A DNA stretch of 64,000 nucleotides, taken from Pelagibius sp964472095. GTDB taxonomy: Bacteria; Pseudomonadota; Alphaproteobacteria; Kiloniellales; Kiloniellaceae. Under the pieces are notes generated by a model, which did no database searches, was not told the origin of the DNA, and saw only the letters and a program-made list of their open reading frames with translations. Position 1 is the stretch's first letter, and every line of letters starts with the position of its first letter. Location of the stretch: positions 62,001-126,000 of the forward strand of contig CAYYIV010000009.1 of assembly GCA_964472095.1 (NCBI GenBank). The letters are read 5' to 3'. Below, piece by piece: positions 8,291 through 16,535 of the stretch. The position numbers and the translations under genes were made by a program.

Positions 8291-8355
8291 ACTCATTTAA
8301 TCTGACGACCGCCGGTGGTGGCCGCGGCGGCTGCGCTGGACTAAGCTGTTCGCGT

Positions 8356-8877
8356 ATGAAGTTCGTTCCCATCGACGCGATGCGCTCGGAGGTTTGTGCC
8401 GCGCTCTGGCAGTGGTTCGTCCAGCAGGGAGGCGAAACGGACTGGCCACCGAAGAACGCCTTCCGACCGGAGAACCTGCCGGCGCGCGTCCTGCCGCACC
8501 TCGGCGTCGTCGACGTCGAGCGCGAGCCCTTCCGCGTATTCTACCGCGTGATCGGCTCGGCCATCGCGCAGTCCCTGGGCCGCAGTCACATCCAGGGTTA
8601 CCTCGATACGCTCAGCCTGCCGCAGGAGGCGGAGCTCGTCGCGCTCTACCGGCATACGCTCGGCGCCAACCGGGCGGTTTTCGTCCGCGGCCTGCAGGAG
8701 ATCGACGGCCAGACCTTCACCTACGAGGGCGGCGCGCTGCCGCTCGGGGCGCCGGGCGATGCCGTGCGCCGCTTCATCATCTTCGAGGATTATCTGAATA
8801 CCGAGGCCTGGCGCAGCGCCCTGCGGCACCGCCGCTACCGCCCGGACGCAGACACAGAGGGGGGCGCCGAAGACTAG
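8356..8877 (+). CDS. PAS_5 family protein (single PAS-like domain)
   Basis: This 173-residue soluble protein resembles the alphaproteobacterial PAS_5 (DUF1488-era) family. It has an N-terminal helix (RSEVCAALWQWFVQQ), then LPARVLPHLGVVDVEREPFRVFYRVIGSAIAQSLGR and GYLDTL, and ends in a strand-rich segment (EGGALPLGAPGDAVRRFIIFEDYL). No output domain is attached. PAS domains bind small ligands or mediate protein contacts, so a sensing or scaffolding role is likely, but none can be named. ATG at 8356 was chosen over the longer frame because similarity begins there. Its stop codon overlaps the stop of the convergent histidine kinase gene on the shared palindrome CTAG (8874-8877). Confidence 0.75.
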   Translation: MKFVPIDAMRSEVCAALWQWFVQQGGETDWPPKNAFRPENLPARVLPHLGVVDVEREPFRVFYRVIGSAIAQSLGRSHIQGYLDTLSLPQEAELVALYRHTLGANRAVFVRGLQEIDGQTFTYEGGALPLGAPGDAVRRFIIFEDYLNTEAWRSALRHRRYRPDADTEGGAED

Positions 8878-9899
8878 CCGGCGGCGACTTGTTGTGCCGG
8901 GATCTCGGCCGACCGGGCCAGGATGCGGTATGCGGGCAGGCGCAGAGTCACCGTGGTGCCTTTGGCGGGTTCGCTCTGCAGGTCCAGGGTGCCACCGTGC
9001 AGCTCGGCAAGCGCCTTGGAGAGCGGCAGCCCGAGGCCGGTACCCTTGGCCTGGTGCTTGGTGCCGTTGTCGACCTGGCCGAAGACCGAGAGCGCCAGCG
9101 CAATGTCGTCGCGGGCGATGCCGATGCCGGTGTCGATAGCCTGGAATACGAAGCCGCTGTCCTCGGTTGCCCAGCACCGCAGGGTCACGCTGCCACCTTC
9201 CGGGGTGAACTTGATGCCGTTCGTCAGCAGGTTGACCAGGATCTGGGTGAGGCGCCGTTTGTCGGCGCGGATTCCGGGCAGATCCTCAGTGCAGTCGAAG
9301 CTCAACGCCACGCCGGCATCGCGCGCCCGTCCCTCCAGCAGAACCCTCACGCCGTCGATCAGCGCCTCGAAGGGGATGTCCTGTTCGTGCAGCGATTCCT
9401 TGCCGGCCTCTACCTTCGAGAGATCGAGGATGTCGTTGATGATGCCGAGCAGGTGCTGGCCCGATTCGCGGATGTCGACGGCATACTCGCGGTATTTCTG
9501 GTTGCCGATCGGCCCCATGGCCTGCTGTTCGATCATCTCGGAGAAGCCGATGATGGCGCTCAGCGGCGTGCGCAGCTCGTGGCTCATCATCGCCAAGAAG
9601 GCCGACTTCGCCTGGTTGGCGCGATCGGCGCGATGGGCCTTGTCGCGGGCCTTGCGCAGGCGGGTGAGGGCTTCCTCGAGCTGGATCTGCAGCGCCTGCG
9701 TGGCTTCATGGGTGCTGTGGGCGTCGCGCTCCAGGCTGTCGCCGGCCCGGGTCAGCTGGGCAGCCAGCGCCGCGAAGCGGCCGCTTTGGCGCAGCGCGTG
9801 GAGGAAGTGGACTGCCGTCAGCGCGGCGATCAGGAGACAGAGCCCGGCGCCGGCCAGCACCGCCCAAAGCGGCAAGACCACCGTCGCTCCGCCCGGCAT
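8874..9899 (-). CDS. Membrane-anchored sensor histidine kinase
   Basis: This 341-residue kinase has one N-terminal membrane segment (residues about 8-32), a short coiled-coil linker (45-100), a HisKA domain with phospho-acceptor His in MMSHELRTPLSAIIGF (about H107), and a HATPase domain. The latter has N box LLTNGIKFTPEGG, G1 DTGIGIA and G2 GTGLGLPLSKAL. It has essentially no periplasmic sensor domain, so input must come through the membrane segment, the coiled coil or a partner. ATG at 9899 overlaps the TGA of the upstream response regulator as TGATG, giving translational coupling; a GTG one codon earlier is an alternative. The cognate partner is almost certainly that regulator. Confidence 0.9.
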   Translation of the reverse strand: MPGGATVVLPLWAVLAGAGLCLLIAALTAVHFLHALRQSGRFAALAAQLTRAGDSLERDAHSTHEATQALQIQLEEALTRLRKARDKAHRADRANQAKSAFLAMMSHELRTPLSAIIGFSEMIEQQAMGPIGNQKYREYAVDIRESGQHLLGIINDILDLSKVEAGKESLHEQDIPFEALIDGVRVLLEGRARDAGVALSFDCTEDLPGIRADKRRLTQILVNLLTNGIKFTPEGGSVTLRCWATEDSGFVFQAIDTGIGIARDDIALALSVFGQVDNGTKHQAKGTGLGLPLSKALAELHGGTLDLQSEPAKGTTVTLRLPAYRILARSAEIPAQQVAAG

Positions 9900-10738
9900 C
9901 ACCCCAGCTCCTCCGCGAAGCGCTCGTTGAGCCGGTTCAGCTGCGGCAACCCGACCTTGGGCGCATCGCCGCGGCCGCGCATCCAGCCCTGCTGGAAGCG
10001 GCTCTGACTGATGATGCGCTCGTAGTTGTCGAGCAGGGCGTCGACCTCCTTACGATCGACGAAGCCGGTCTTGTACACCAGGTTGCGCAGGAAACGGTTG
10101 AAGCGGCCTTCGCCCCCGCTGTCCGGCTCGACGCAGGACGTCACCAGGCCGACCACGTAGCCGAAGCGGTAGAGCAGCTGTTCGTCGTCGCCGCTGAAGG
10201 TGGCCGCGACGTTGTTGATGAAATCGGCCAGCTGAGCGACCGTAGCCTGGTCGCCGCAGATCTCGTCGGCCACCGGGGCGCCGTTATCCGGCGCCTCCTC
10301 GGCCACGAGGGATTCCAACTCTCTGATCGCCTTCAGGCGACGTTCGGTGCTCTCCTCGGATGAACCCTTGCGCGACCAGAACTGCACCCGCTCGACCACC
10401 TCGTTCAGCGGGGCGGATTTCACCAGGTAGTCGTCGCCGCCGGCGCGCAGGCACTCCAGCAGGGTGTCGGGGTTGTCCAGCGCGGTGAGAAACAGGATCG
10501 GACAGGGGCGCAGGCCCTGCATCTTGCGCACACGGATGCAGGTCTCGATGCCGTCCATGCGTGGCATCATGACGTCCAGGATGATCAACTGCGGATTGAC
10601 GATCTTGTGCAGTAGGCCGATGGCCTTCTCGCCGTCGCTCGCTCCCATCACCGTGAAGCCGGCCGCCTCCAGCATGTCCGAATACATCCGTCGGAGCTTG
10701 TCGTTGTCTTCGGCCAGGATGATGGGTCTTACGGACAT
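9899..10738 (-). CDS. Response regulator with receiver domain and non-DNA-binding C-terminal region
   Basis: This 279-residue protein begins with a receiver domain of about 120 residues. Acidic pocket residues are in LAEDND, the phospho-acceptor is D55 in IILDVMMPRMDG, T85 lies in FLTALD and K107 in DYLVKSA. The following 150 residues are helical (RRLKAIRELESLVAEEA, then DFINNVAATFSGDDEQLLYRFGYVVGLV) and show no HTH, GGDEF or other output domain I recognise. ATG at 10738 follows a GAGG site; the longer frame upstream has no receiver homology. It is co-transcribed with the kinase at 8874-9899 and divergent from ccmA. Output may be by protein interaction. Confidence 0.85.
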   Translation of the reverse strand: MSVRPIILAEDNDKLRRMYSDMLEAAGFTVMGASDGEKAIGLLHKIVNPQLIILDVMMPRMDGIETCIRVRKMQGLRPCPILFLTALDNPDTLLECLRAGGDDYLVKSAPLNEVVERVQFWSRKGSSEESTERRLKAIRELESLVAEEAPDNGAPVADEICGDQATVAQLADFINNVAATFSGDDEQLLYRFGYVVGLVTSCVEPDSGGEGRFNRFLRNLVYKTGFVDRKEVDALLDNYERIISQSRFQQGWMRGRGDAPKVGLPQLNRLNERFAEELG

Positions 10739-10977
10739 TAGGAAACCTCGTGGGCGGCGGCACGGACGGACGCTTGGCGCCCGCCTGCAGAGTGGTGCAA
10801 CAGCGTTAATTTTCGGTTTCAACTGACAGCAGAACTTTGCTGAAATCCGCTTGCGGCTCAGGTGTGGGGCGTTCGGCTCTGGCTGGTGCGGCTGGCCGGC
10901 AATCTGCTATACCGCAGCCACCGACTCACCCGCTTCGCGGCTGCCGCCGCCCGCTTCCGGACCATCCGATCCACGCC
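10739..10977. promoter_or_regulatory. Divergent control region between response regulator and ccmA
   Basis: These 239 bases separate two outward-facing transcription units. There is an AT-richer patch around 10800-10850 on the regulator side. On the ccm side a TATACC box (10909-10914) with a weak upstream element could serve ccmA. No repeat that names a regulator is visible. Confidence 0.4.
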
Positions 10978-11631
10978 ATGGCGAACTTCGAAGGTCGAGA
11001 CCTGCAGTGCCGGCGCGGCGGGCGCGATGTCTTTGCCGGGCTTTCCTTCGTTTTGCCGCCGGGCGGCGCCCTCCTGCTGACCGGCCCCAACGGCTCCGGC
11101 AAGTCCAGCCTGCTGCGGCTCATGGCCGGCCTGCTGCGGCCGGCCGGCGGTGCCCTGCTGTGGGATGGCCGCCCGATCGCCGAGGCGCCGGAGGCCCACG
11201 TCGCGCGGCTGCACTACCTGGGCCACCTCGACGCCGTAAAGCCGGTGCTCAGCGTGGCGGAAAACCTCAGCTTCTGGGCCGCGTTGCGGGGCACTAAGGC
11301 AGCCCTCGGGGCGGCGCGGGAGGCTGCCCTCGAGCGTTTCGCGCTGAGCGAGCTGGCGGCGGTGCCCGGGCGCCTGCTGTCGGCCGGCCAGCGCCGCCGC
11401 CTGGCGCTCGCCCGCCTCGTTGCCGCGCCGGCGGAGCTCTGGCTGCTCGACGAGCCCTCGGTCGGCCTCGATCACGCCTCGGTTGGCCGCCTCGCCGCCG
11501 CCATCGCCGATCATCGCACCGGCGGAGGACGGGTGGTGGTGGCAACCCACACCGCCCTCGACCTGGCCGAGCCGCAGCGCCTGTCGCTCGATGCCCTGAC
11601 GCCGCCGCCACTACCGGAGATGGTGTGGTGA
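10978..11631 (+). CDS. ccmA: Cytochrome c maturation heme-release ATPase CcmA
   Basis: CcmA is the ATPase of the CcmAB complex, which releases holo-CcmE from CcmC during System I cytochrome c biogenesis. It is a 217-residue cytoplasmic ABC protein with Walker A GPNGSGKSS, the signature LSAGQRRRLALARL and Walker B LWLLDEPSVGLD. Length matches the family (about 205-220). ATG at 10978 was chosen; the upstream open frame is not similar to CcmA. It overlaps ccmB by 7 bases and opens an uninterrupted same-strand ccm locus ending with ccmI, which supports the assignment strongly. Confidence 0.95.
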   Translation: MANFEGRDLQCRRGGRDVFAGLSFVLPPGGALLLTGPNGSGKSSLLRLMAGLLRPAGGALLWDGRPIAEAPEAHVARLHYLGHLDAVKPVLSVAENLSFWAALRGTKAALGAAREAALERFALSELAAVPGRLLSAGQRRRLALARLVAAPAELWLLDEPSVGLDHASVGRLAAAIADHRTGGGRVVVATHTALDLAEPQRLSLDALTPPPLPEMVW

Positions 11632-12293
11632 GAGGCCTGGCGCTGCTCGTCTGCCGCGACCTGCGCCTCGCCCTGCGCCAGAGCGCCGATGCCTGGCTGG
11701 CCGTGCTGTTCTTCGTGCTGACCGCTGCCTTGTTTCCCTTCGGCGTCGGGCCGGAGCCCAGCCTGCTGGCGCGCATCGCGCCGGGCATCATCTGGGTGGT
11801 GGCCCTGCTCGCCGTGCTGCTGTCGCTGGAGCGCCTGTTCCTCGCCGACTACGAGGACGGCAGTCTCGAACAGCTGCTGCTCTCTCCGCTGCCGCTGGAG
11901 CTGGCGGTGCTCGCCAAGGTGCTGGCCCACTGGCTGACCACCGGGCTGCCGCTGATCGCCGCGGCGCCGCTGCTGGCGGTGCTCTTCAACATGGACCTTG
12001 CCGGCCTCGGCGTGCTGCTGCTCGCCATGCTGCTGGGCACCCCGACGCTCAGCCTGGTGGGCGCGGTCGGTGCGGCGCTGACCCTGGGCGCGCGGCGTGG
12101 CGGAGTGTTGATCCCGCTGCTGGTGCTGCCGCTCTACGTGCCGACGCTGATCTTCGGCGTTGGCGCCACCGAGGCGGCCCTGCAGGGCTTCGCCGCGCGC
12201 CCGCACCTGCTGCTGCTGGGCGCCGTGCTGCTGGTCATGCTGGTGGTGACGCCGCTGGCCAGCGCGGCGGCGCTGCGCCAGGCCCTGGATTAG
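11625..12293 (+). CDS. ccmB: Cytochrome c maturation permease CcmB
   Basis: CcmB is the integral membrane partner of CcmA. It is 222 residues with six hydrophobic segments and family-typical stretches FFVLTAALFPFGVGPE (near the N-terminus), LLLSPLPLELAVLAK and LLVLPLYVPTLIFGV (near residue 165). It starts at GTG 11625 within the end of ccmA, consistent with translational coupling; GTG 11628 is an equally possible start. It is required with CcmA to free heme-loaded CcmE, rather than to export heme as once thought. A 115-base gap follows before ccmC. Confidence 0.95.
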   Translation: MVRGLALLVCRDLRLALRQSADAWLAVLFFVLTAALFPFGVGPEPSLLARIAPGIIWVVALLAVLLSLERLFLADYEDGSLEQLLLSPLPLELAVLAKVLAHWLTTGLPLIAAAPLLAVLFNMDLAGLGVLLLAMLLGTPTLSLVGAVGAALTLGARRGGVLIPLLVLPLYVPTLIFGVGATEAALQGFAARPHLLLLGAVLLVMLVVTPLASAAALRQALD

Positions 12294-12408
12294 GCGTCCG
12301 GGCAGGTGTCGGACTAATTTCCTATATTGGGCCGGGAGTTAGGGATTCCCAGGGCTGGCATGACTTACGTCAAGGCACTAGATAGACTGCGACAGTAGGA
12401 AACTGGCC

Positions 12409-13131
12409 ATGCACCGCTTCGCAAATCCGGCGCGCTTCACCCGCCTTGCCGACCGCATCCTGCCCTTCGCCGCGGCCGGCGCGGTGCTGGCGCTGGCGCT
12501 CGGCTTCTATCTGGCGCTCTTCGTCTCGCCGCCCGACTACCAGCAGGGCGAAAGCGTGCGCATCATGTACGTCCATGTGCCCTCGGCCTGGATGGCGATG
12601 TTCATTTATGTCGCCATCGCGGTAGCCAGCGCCGTGGCGCTGATCTGGCGCCATCCCCTGGCCGACCTGGCGGCCAGGGCCTCCTCGCCGATCGGCGCCG
12701 GGTTCGCCTTCCTCACGCTGGTGACCGGCTCGCTCTGGGGTCGGCCGATGTGGGGTACCTGGTGGGAGTGGGACGGACGCCTCACCTCGATGCTGATCCT
12801 GTTCTTCCTCTATCTCGGCCACATGGCGCTGATGAATGCCTTCGAGGACAGCCAGCGCGGGTACCGCGCGGCGGCGATCCTCGCCCTGGTGGGGGTGGTG
12901 AACATCCCGATCATCAAGTTCTCGGTCGACTGGTGGTCGACCCTGCATCAGCCGGCCAGCGTGCTGCGACTGGACGGCCCGACCATTCACCCTTCGATGC
13001 TCTGGCCGCTGCTCATCGTGGCGCTGGGCTTCAAGCTCTACTACCTCACCGTCGTGCTGCTGCGCATCAAGAGCGAGCTGATTGCGGCACGCCTGCGCGC
13101 CCTCGATCTGGCGATGGTGAAGAGCTCCTGA
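12409..13131 (+). CDS. ccmC: Heme-handling membrane protein CcmC
   Basis: CcmC is the inner-membrane protein that presents heme to CcmE. It is 240 residues with six predicted membrane segments. It carries the tryptophan-rich WWD domain of the heme-handling protein family (WGTWWEWDGRLTSMLI, about residues 117-132), flanked by conserved His residues (VHVPSAWMAM upstream and a His in TLHQPAS downstream) that act as heme ligands in the family. Length and domain match CcmC. The upstream 115-base gap holds a TATATT box and could supply a secondary promoter; the downstream gap to ccmD is 175 bases. Confidence 0.95.
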   Translation: MHRFANPARFTRLADRILPFAAAGAVLALALGFYLALFVSPPDYQQGESVRIMYVHVPSAWMAMFIYVAIAVASAVALIWRHPLADLAARASSPIGAGFAFLTLVTGSLWGRPMWGTWWEWDGRLTSMLILFFLYLGHMALMNAFEDSQRGYRAAAILALVGVVNIPIIKFSVDWWSTLHQPASVLRLDGPTIHPSMLWPLLIVALGFKLYYLTVVLLRIKSELIAARLRALDLAMVKSS

Positions 13132-13306
13132 GCGGGTGATCCGCTGTCTGAGGGGAGCCCGCTTGCGCCCTTCGGTCGCACGCGCGCGAATATGACTGAC
13201 GCGCGGGGGCCGAGCGCTTAGATTTGCGCTCGAACGGCCGCGGCGCAAACGATCGCCGGCCCGGCAGATGGCCGGCGCAGGGTTCCCCGCAACGCTCGGG
13301 AGAGAG

Positions 13307-13534
13307 ATGGAGAACGTGACGGCATTCTTTCAGATGGGTGGCTACGCCGCCTTCGTCTGGCCTTCGCTGGGCCTGACGGTGGCGGTCATGGCCGGCCTGC
13401 TGCTCGCGACCCTGCGCCAGCTGCGCGGCCGGCAACGCCGCCTGGCCGAGTTGGAGGCGGCCGGCGCCCAGCGCCGCCGGCGCGCCGCACCTGCGGCTGC
13501 CGCGCCCGGCGAAACGCGGGAGGTGCGCCCGTGA
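13307..13534 (+). CDS. ccmD: Small heme exporter subunit CcmD
   Basis: CcmD is a small single-span membrane protein that stabilises the CcmABC-CcmE complex. This protein has 75 residues: MGGYAAFVWPSLGLTVAV forms the membrane segment near the N-terminus and is the family signature. It is followed by a basic stretch (RQLRGRQRRLAEL) and an Ala/Arg tail that is longer than in E. coli CcmD. ATG at 13307 follows an AGAGAG site; the in-frame start at 13268 is less likely. It overlaps ccmE by 4 bases. Identification rests on the short motif and position between ccmC and ccmE. Confidence 0.88.
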   Translation: MENVTAFFQMGGYAAFVWPSLGLTVAVMAGLLLATLRQLRGRQRRLAELEAAGAQRRRRAAPAAAAPGETREVRP

Positions 13535-13986
13535 CCCGCAAGCGTCGCCGCCTCTATATCGTGGCCGCCGCGCTGCTGGTCTTCGGCAGCGCCACCGCGC
13601 TGGTGCTCGCCGCCCTCGACGACAGCCTCGACCTCTTCCAGAGCCCGAGCCAGATCATCGCCGCGCCGCCGCCGCCTGAGCGCGGCATCCGCCTCGGCGG
13701 CCTGGTGGAGGAGGGTACGGTGATGCGTTCGACCGACGGGCTCAGCGTCACCTTCCAGATAACCGACGGTGTCGAGTCGGTGCCGGTTGCCTTCCGGGGC
13801 ATCCTGCCGGACCTCTTCCGCGAGGGCCAGGGCGTCATCACCGTCGGCAGCATGGGGCCTGGCGGCACCTTCGTCGCCCGCGAGGTGCTGGCCAAGCACG
13901 ACGAGAACTACCTGCCGCGCGAGGTGGTCGATGCACTGAAAGCTTCCGGACAATGGCGTGACGGCGAGGGGGAGGGCGGCCAGTGA
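13531..13986 (+). CDS. ccmE: Periplasmic heme chaperone CcmE
   Basis: CcmE binds heme covalently and hands it to CcmF. It is 151 residues with a basic N-terminus (TRKRRRLY), one signal anchor (about residues 9-29) and an OB-fold periplasmic domain (GIRLGGLVEEGTVMRS, then VAFRGILPDLFREGQGVI). The heme-attachment His is H123 in LAKHDENYLP, with the conserved Tyr four residues later. It is therefore the His-type CcmE of most Proteobacteria rather than the Cys-type seen in archaea. It overlaps ccmD and ccmF by 4 bases each, so the three are translationally coupled. Confidence 0.95.
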   Translation: MTRKRRRLYIVAAALLVFGSATALVLAALDDSLDLFQSPSQIIAAPPPPERGIRLGGLVEEGTVMRSTDGLSVTFQITDGVESVPVAFRGILPDLFREGQGVITVGSMGPGGTFVAREVLAKHDENYLPREVVDALKASGQWRDGEGEGGQ

Positions 13987-15971
13987 TCATCGAGCTCGGC
14001 CACTTCGCCCTCGTTCTCGCGCTGGTCGCGGCGCTGTTGCAGGGCAGCCTGCCGATGATCGGCGCGGCGCGGGGCGACGCCGCCTGGATGGCGCTGGCGC
14101 GGCCGGCCGCCTTCGCGCAGCTCTTCCTGGTGGCGCTTGCCTTTTGTGCGCTGACCTACGCCTACGTAACCTCCGACTTCACCGTGGCCAACGTGGTCGC
14201 CAACTCGCACTCGGCCAAGCCGATGCTCTACAAAGTCACCGGCGTGTGGGGCAATCATGAGGGCTCCATGCTGCTGTGGATCCTCATCCTGGCGCTCTTC
14301 GGCTCGGCGGTGGCGGCCTTCGGCAGCAACCTGCCGCCGACCCTGCGGGCGCGGGTGCTCGGCGTGCAGGCCTGGATCGGCGCTGGTTTCCTGACCTTCA
14401 CGCTGTTCACCTCCAACCCTTTCCTGCGGGTCTTTCCGGCACCTTTCGATGGCGAAGACCTCAACCCGCTGCTGCAGGACCCCGGGCTCGCCTTCCACCC
14501 GCCGATGCTCTATGCCGGCTATGTCGGCTTTTCCATGACCTTCTCCTTCGCCATCGCGGCCCTGATTGAGGGCAAGGTGGACGCCGCCTGGGCGCGCTGG
14601 GTGCGGCCCTGGACGCTGCTCGCCTGGGCCTTCCTCACCGGCGGCATAGCGCTCGGCTCCTGGTGGGCCTATTACGAGCTCGGCTGGGGCGGCTGGTGGT
14701 TCTGGGACCCGGTGGAGAACGTCTCCTTCATGCCCTGGCTGCTGGGCACCGCGTTGCTGCACTCCGCCATCGTAGTGGAGAAGCGCAACGCCCTGAAGGT
14801 CTGGACCATTCTGCTGGCGATTCTCACCTTCTCGCTGGCGCTCATCGGCACCTTCATCGTGCGCTCCGGCGTACTGACCTCGGTGCATGCTTTCGCCACC
14901 GATCCCGAGCGCGGCTTCTTCATCCTCATCCTGCTGGCCTTCGCCATCGGCGGTTCGCTCATGCTCTTTGCCATTCGCGCCCCGGCGCTGAAGGCCGGCG
15001 GCCTCTTCGCGCCGATCAGCCGCGAGGGCGCCATGGTGATCAACAATCTCTTCCTCACCGCCGCCTGCGCCGCGGTCTTCCTCGGCACGCTCTATCCGCT
15101 GTTCCTCGAGGCGCTCGACGGTTCCAAGGTCTCCGTCGGCCCGCCGTTCTTTAACGCCACCTTCGTGCCGCTGATGGTGCCGCTGGTTTTCCTCGCCGCC
15201 ATAGGTCCGATGTTGCCGTGGAAGCGCGGCGACCTCGCCGGTGCCCTCGCGCGTCTGAAGCTGGCGGCGCTCGGCGCCGTGGCGGTCGGCCTCATTACCT
15301 GGTACCTGCAGTCCGGCGGACCCGTCCTGGCGGTGGCCGCCATGGGCCTCGCCGCCTGGCTCTTCGTCGGCGCGCTCGTTGAATGGACCGACCGGGTGAA
15401 GTTGTTCCGAGCGCCGCTTGCGGACTCCTGGGCGCGCGCCCGCGCCCTGCCGCGCGCGGCCCACGGCATGACCCTGGCCCATGCCGGGCTCGCTGTGGTC
15501 ATGGCCGGCATGATCGGCTCCTCGGTCTGGAAGAGCGAAGTGGTGGCCAATCTAAGGCCCGGCGAGACGGTGGAGATCGCCGGCTACAGTCTGCTCTTCG
15601 AGGGTATCGGCAGGCTCGACGGTCGCAACTACAGGGCCGAGCGGGCGCGGTTCGCTGTGACCCGCGACGGCGAGGCGGTGGCGCTGATGTTCCCGGAGAA
15701 GCGCATCTACCAGGTGAGGGCGATGCCGACCACCGAGGCGGCGATCCGCACCACACTGTTCGCCGACCTCTATGTGGTGATCGGCGATGCCGACGGTCAG
15801 GGCGGCCGGACCGTGCGGGTCTATCACGAGCCGCTGGTGCCGTGGATTTGGCTCGGCTGCTTCGTCATGGTCGCCGGAGGTCTGACCTCGCTCAGCGACC
15901 GCCGGCTGCGCGTCGGTGCGCCGCACCGCGAGCGCGCCGACAAGTCCGCCACACGGCCGGCGACGGCGTGA
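13983..15971 (+). CDS. ccmF: Cytochrome c heme lyase subunit CcmF
   Basis: CcmF is the large membrane protein that joins heme from CcmE to the CXXCH motifs of apocytochromes, working with CcmH and CcmI. It has 662 residues and about 13-15 membrane segments. The WWD domain is in WGGWWFWDPVENVSFMPW (about residues 236-253), with family stretches WGNHEGSMLLWILIL, LNPLLQDPGLAFHPPMLY and LIGTFIVRSGVLTSVHAFA around it. The C-terminal third is a periplasmic domain ending in a last membrane anchor (VPWIWLGCFVMVAGG). Length matches the family. ccmG follows after 21 bases. Confidence 0.96.
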   Translation: MIIELGHFALVLALVAALLQGSLPMIGAARGDAAWMALARPAAFAQLFLVALAFCALTYAYVTSDFTVANVVANSHSAKPMLYKVTGVWGNHEGSMLLWILILALFGSAVAAFGSNLPPTLRARVLGVQAWIGAGFLTFTLFTSNPFLRVFPAPFDGEDLNPLLQDPGLAFHPPMLYAGYVGFSMTFSFAIAALIEGKVDAAWARWVRPWTLLAWAFLTGGIALGSWWAYYELGWGGWWFWDPVENVSFMPWLLGTALLHSAIVVEKRNALKVWTILLAILTFSLALIGTFIVRSGVLTSVHAFATDPERGFFILILLAFAIGGSLMLFAIRAPALKAGGLFAPISREGAMVINNLFLTAACAAVFLGTLYPLFLEALDGSKVSVGPPFFNATFVPLMVPLVFLAAIGPMLPWKRGDLAGALARLKLAALGAVAVGLITWYLQSGGPVLAVAAMGLAAWLFVGALVEWTDRVKLFRAPLADSWARARALPRAAHGMTLAHAGLAVVMAGMIGSSVWKSEVVANLRPGETVEIAGYSLLFEGIGRLDGRNYRAERARFAVTRDGEAVALMFPEKRIYQVRAMPTTEAAIRTTLFADLYVVIGDADGQGGRTVRVYHEPLVPWIWLGCFVMVAGGLTSLSDRRLRVGAPHRERADKSATRPATA

Positions 15972-15992
15972 CGGCAGACGGATAGAGCTGTC

Positions 15993-16535
15993 ATGATCAG
16001 ACACCTGCTGTTCCTGTTGCCCGTCGTCGTCTTCGCGGTGATTGCCGGCTACTTCCTCTGGGGCCTCGCGCCGGAGCGCGATCCGGGGGCGGTGCCGACG
16101 GCGATGATCGACAAGCCGACGCCGGATTTCGACCTGGCGGCGGTGCCCGGGCTCGGCGTGCCGGGCCTTGCAACTGCCGATCTTGCCGGCGGCGAACCGG
16201 TGATGGTGAACTTCTTCGCCTCCTGGTGCGTGCCCTGCCGCGCCGAGCATCCCTATCTCACTGCCTTCGCGGAACAGTCGGGGGTGCCGCTCTACGGCAT
16301 CAATCACCGCGACAGGCCGGAAGACGCGGCCGCCTGGCTGGCCGAGCTCGGCAACCCCTACCGACGCATCGGCGCCGACCCTGGCCGAGCCGCTGTGGAG
16401 TGGGGCGTCACCGGCGTGCCGGAGACCTTCATCATCGACGGTACCGGGCGCATTCGCTACCACCACCGCGGGCCGCTGGTGCCCGAGATCATCGAGCGCG
16501 AGCTGAAGCCGCTGATCCAGGCGCTGCAGCCATGA
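15993..16535 (+). CDS. ccmG: Thiol:disulfide interchange protein CcmG/DsbE
   Basis: CcmG is a membrane-tethered thioredoxin-fold reductant that keeps apocytochrome c cysteines reduced. It has 180 residues, an N-terminal anchor (about 4-25), and the active site FFASWCVPCRAEHP with C79 and C82. The cis-Pro motif is in WGVTGVPETFIIDG. The Pro-Asp-Phe stretch (TPDFDL) before the thioredoxin domain is also typical. It overlaps ccmH by 4 bases (ATGA). Its electrons would come from a CcdA/DsbD-type protein not present in this window. Confidence 0.95.
   Translation: MIRHLLFLLPVVVFAVIAGYFLWGLAPERDPGAVPTAMIDKPTPDFDLAAVPGLGVPGLATADLAGGEPVMVNFFASWCVPCRAEHPYLTAFAEQSGVPLYGINHRDRPEDAAAWLAELGNPYRRIGADPGRAAVEWGVTGVPETFIIDGTGRIRYHHRGPLVPEIIERELKPLIQALQP

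Noticed and set aside
8194..8355. Upstream start for the PAS_5 gene
   Set aside because: The extension is encoded by the hairpin region and has no similarity to the family; ATG 8356 is used.
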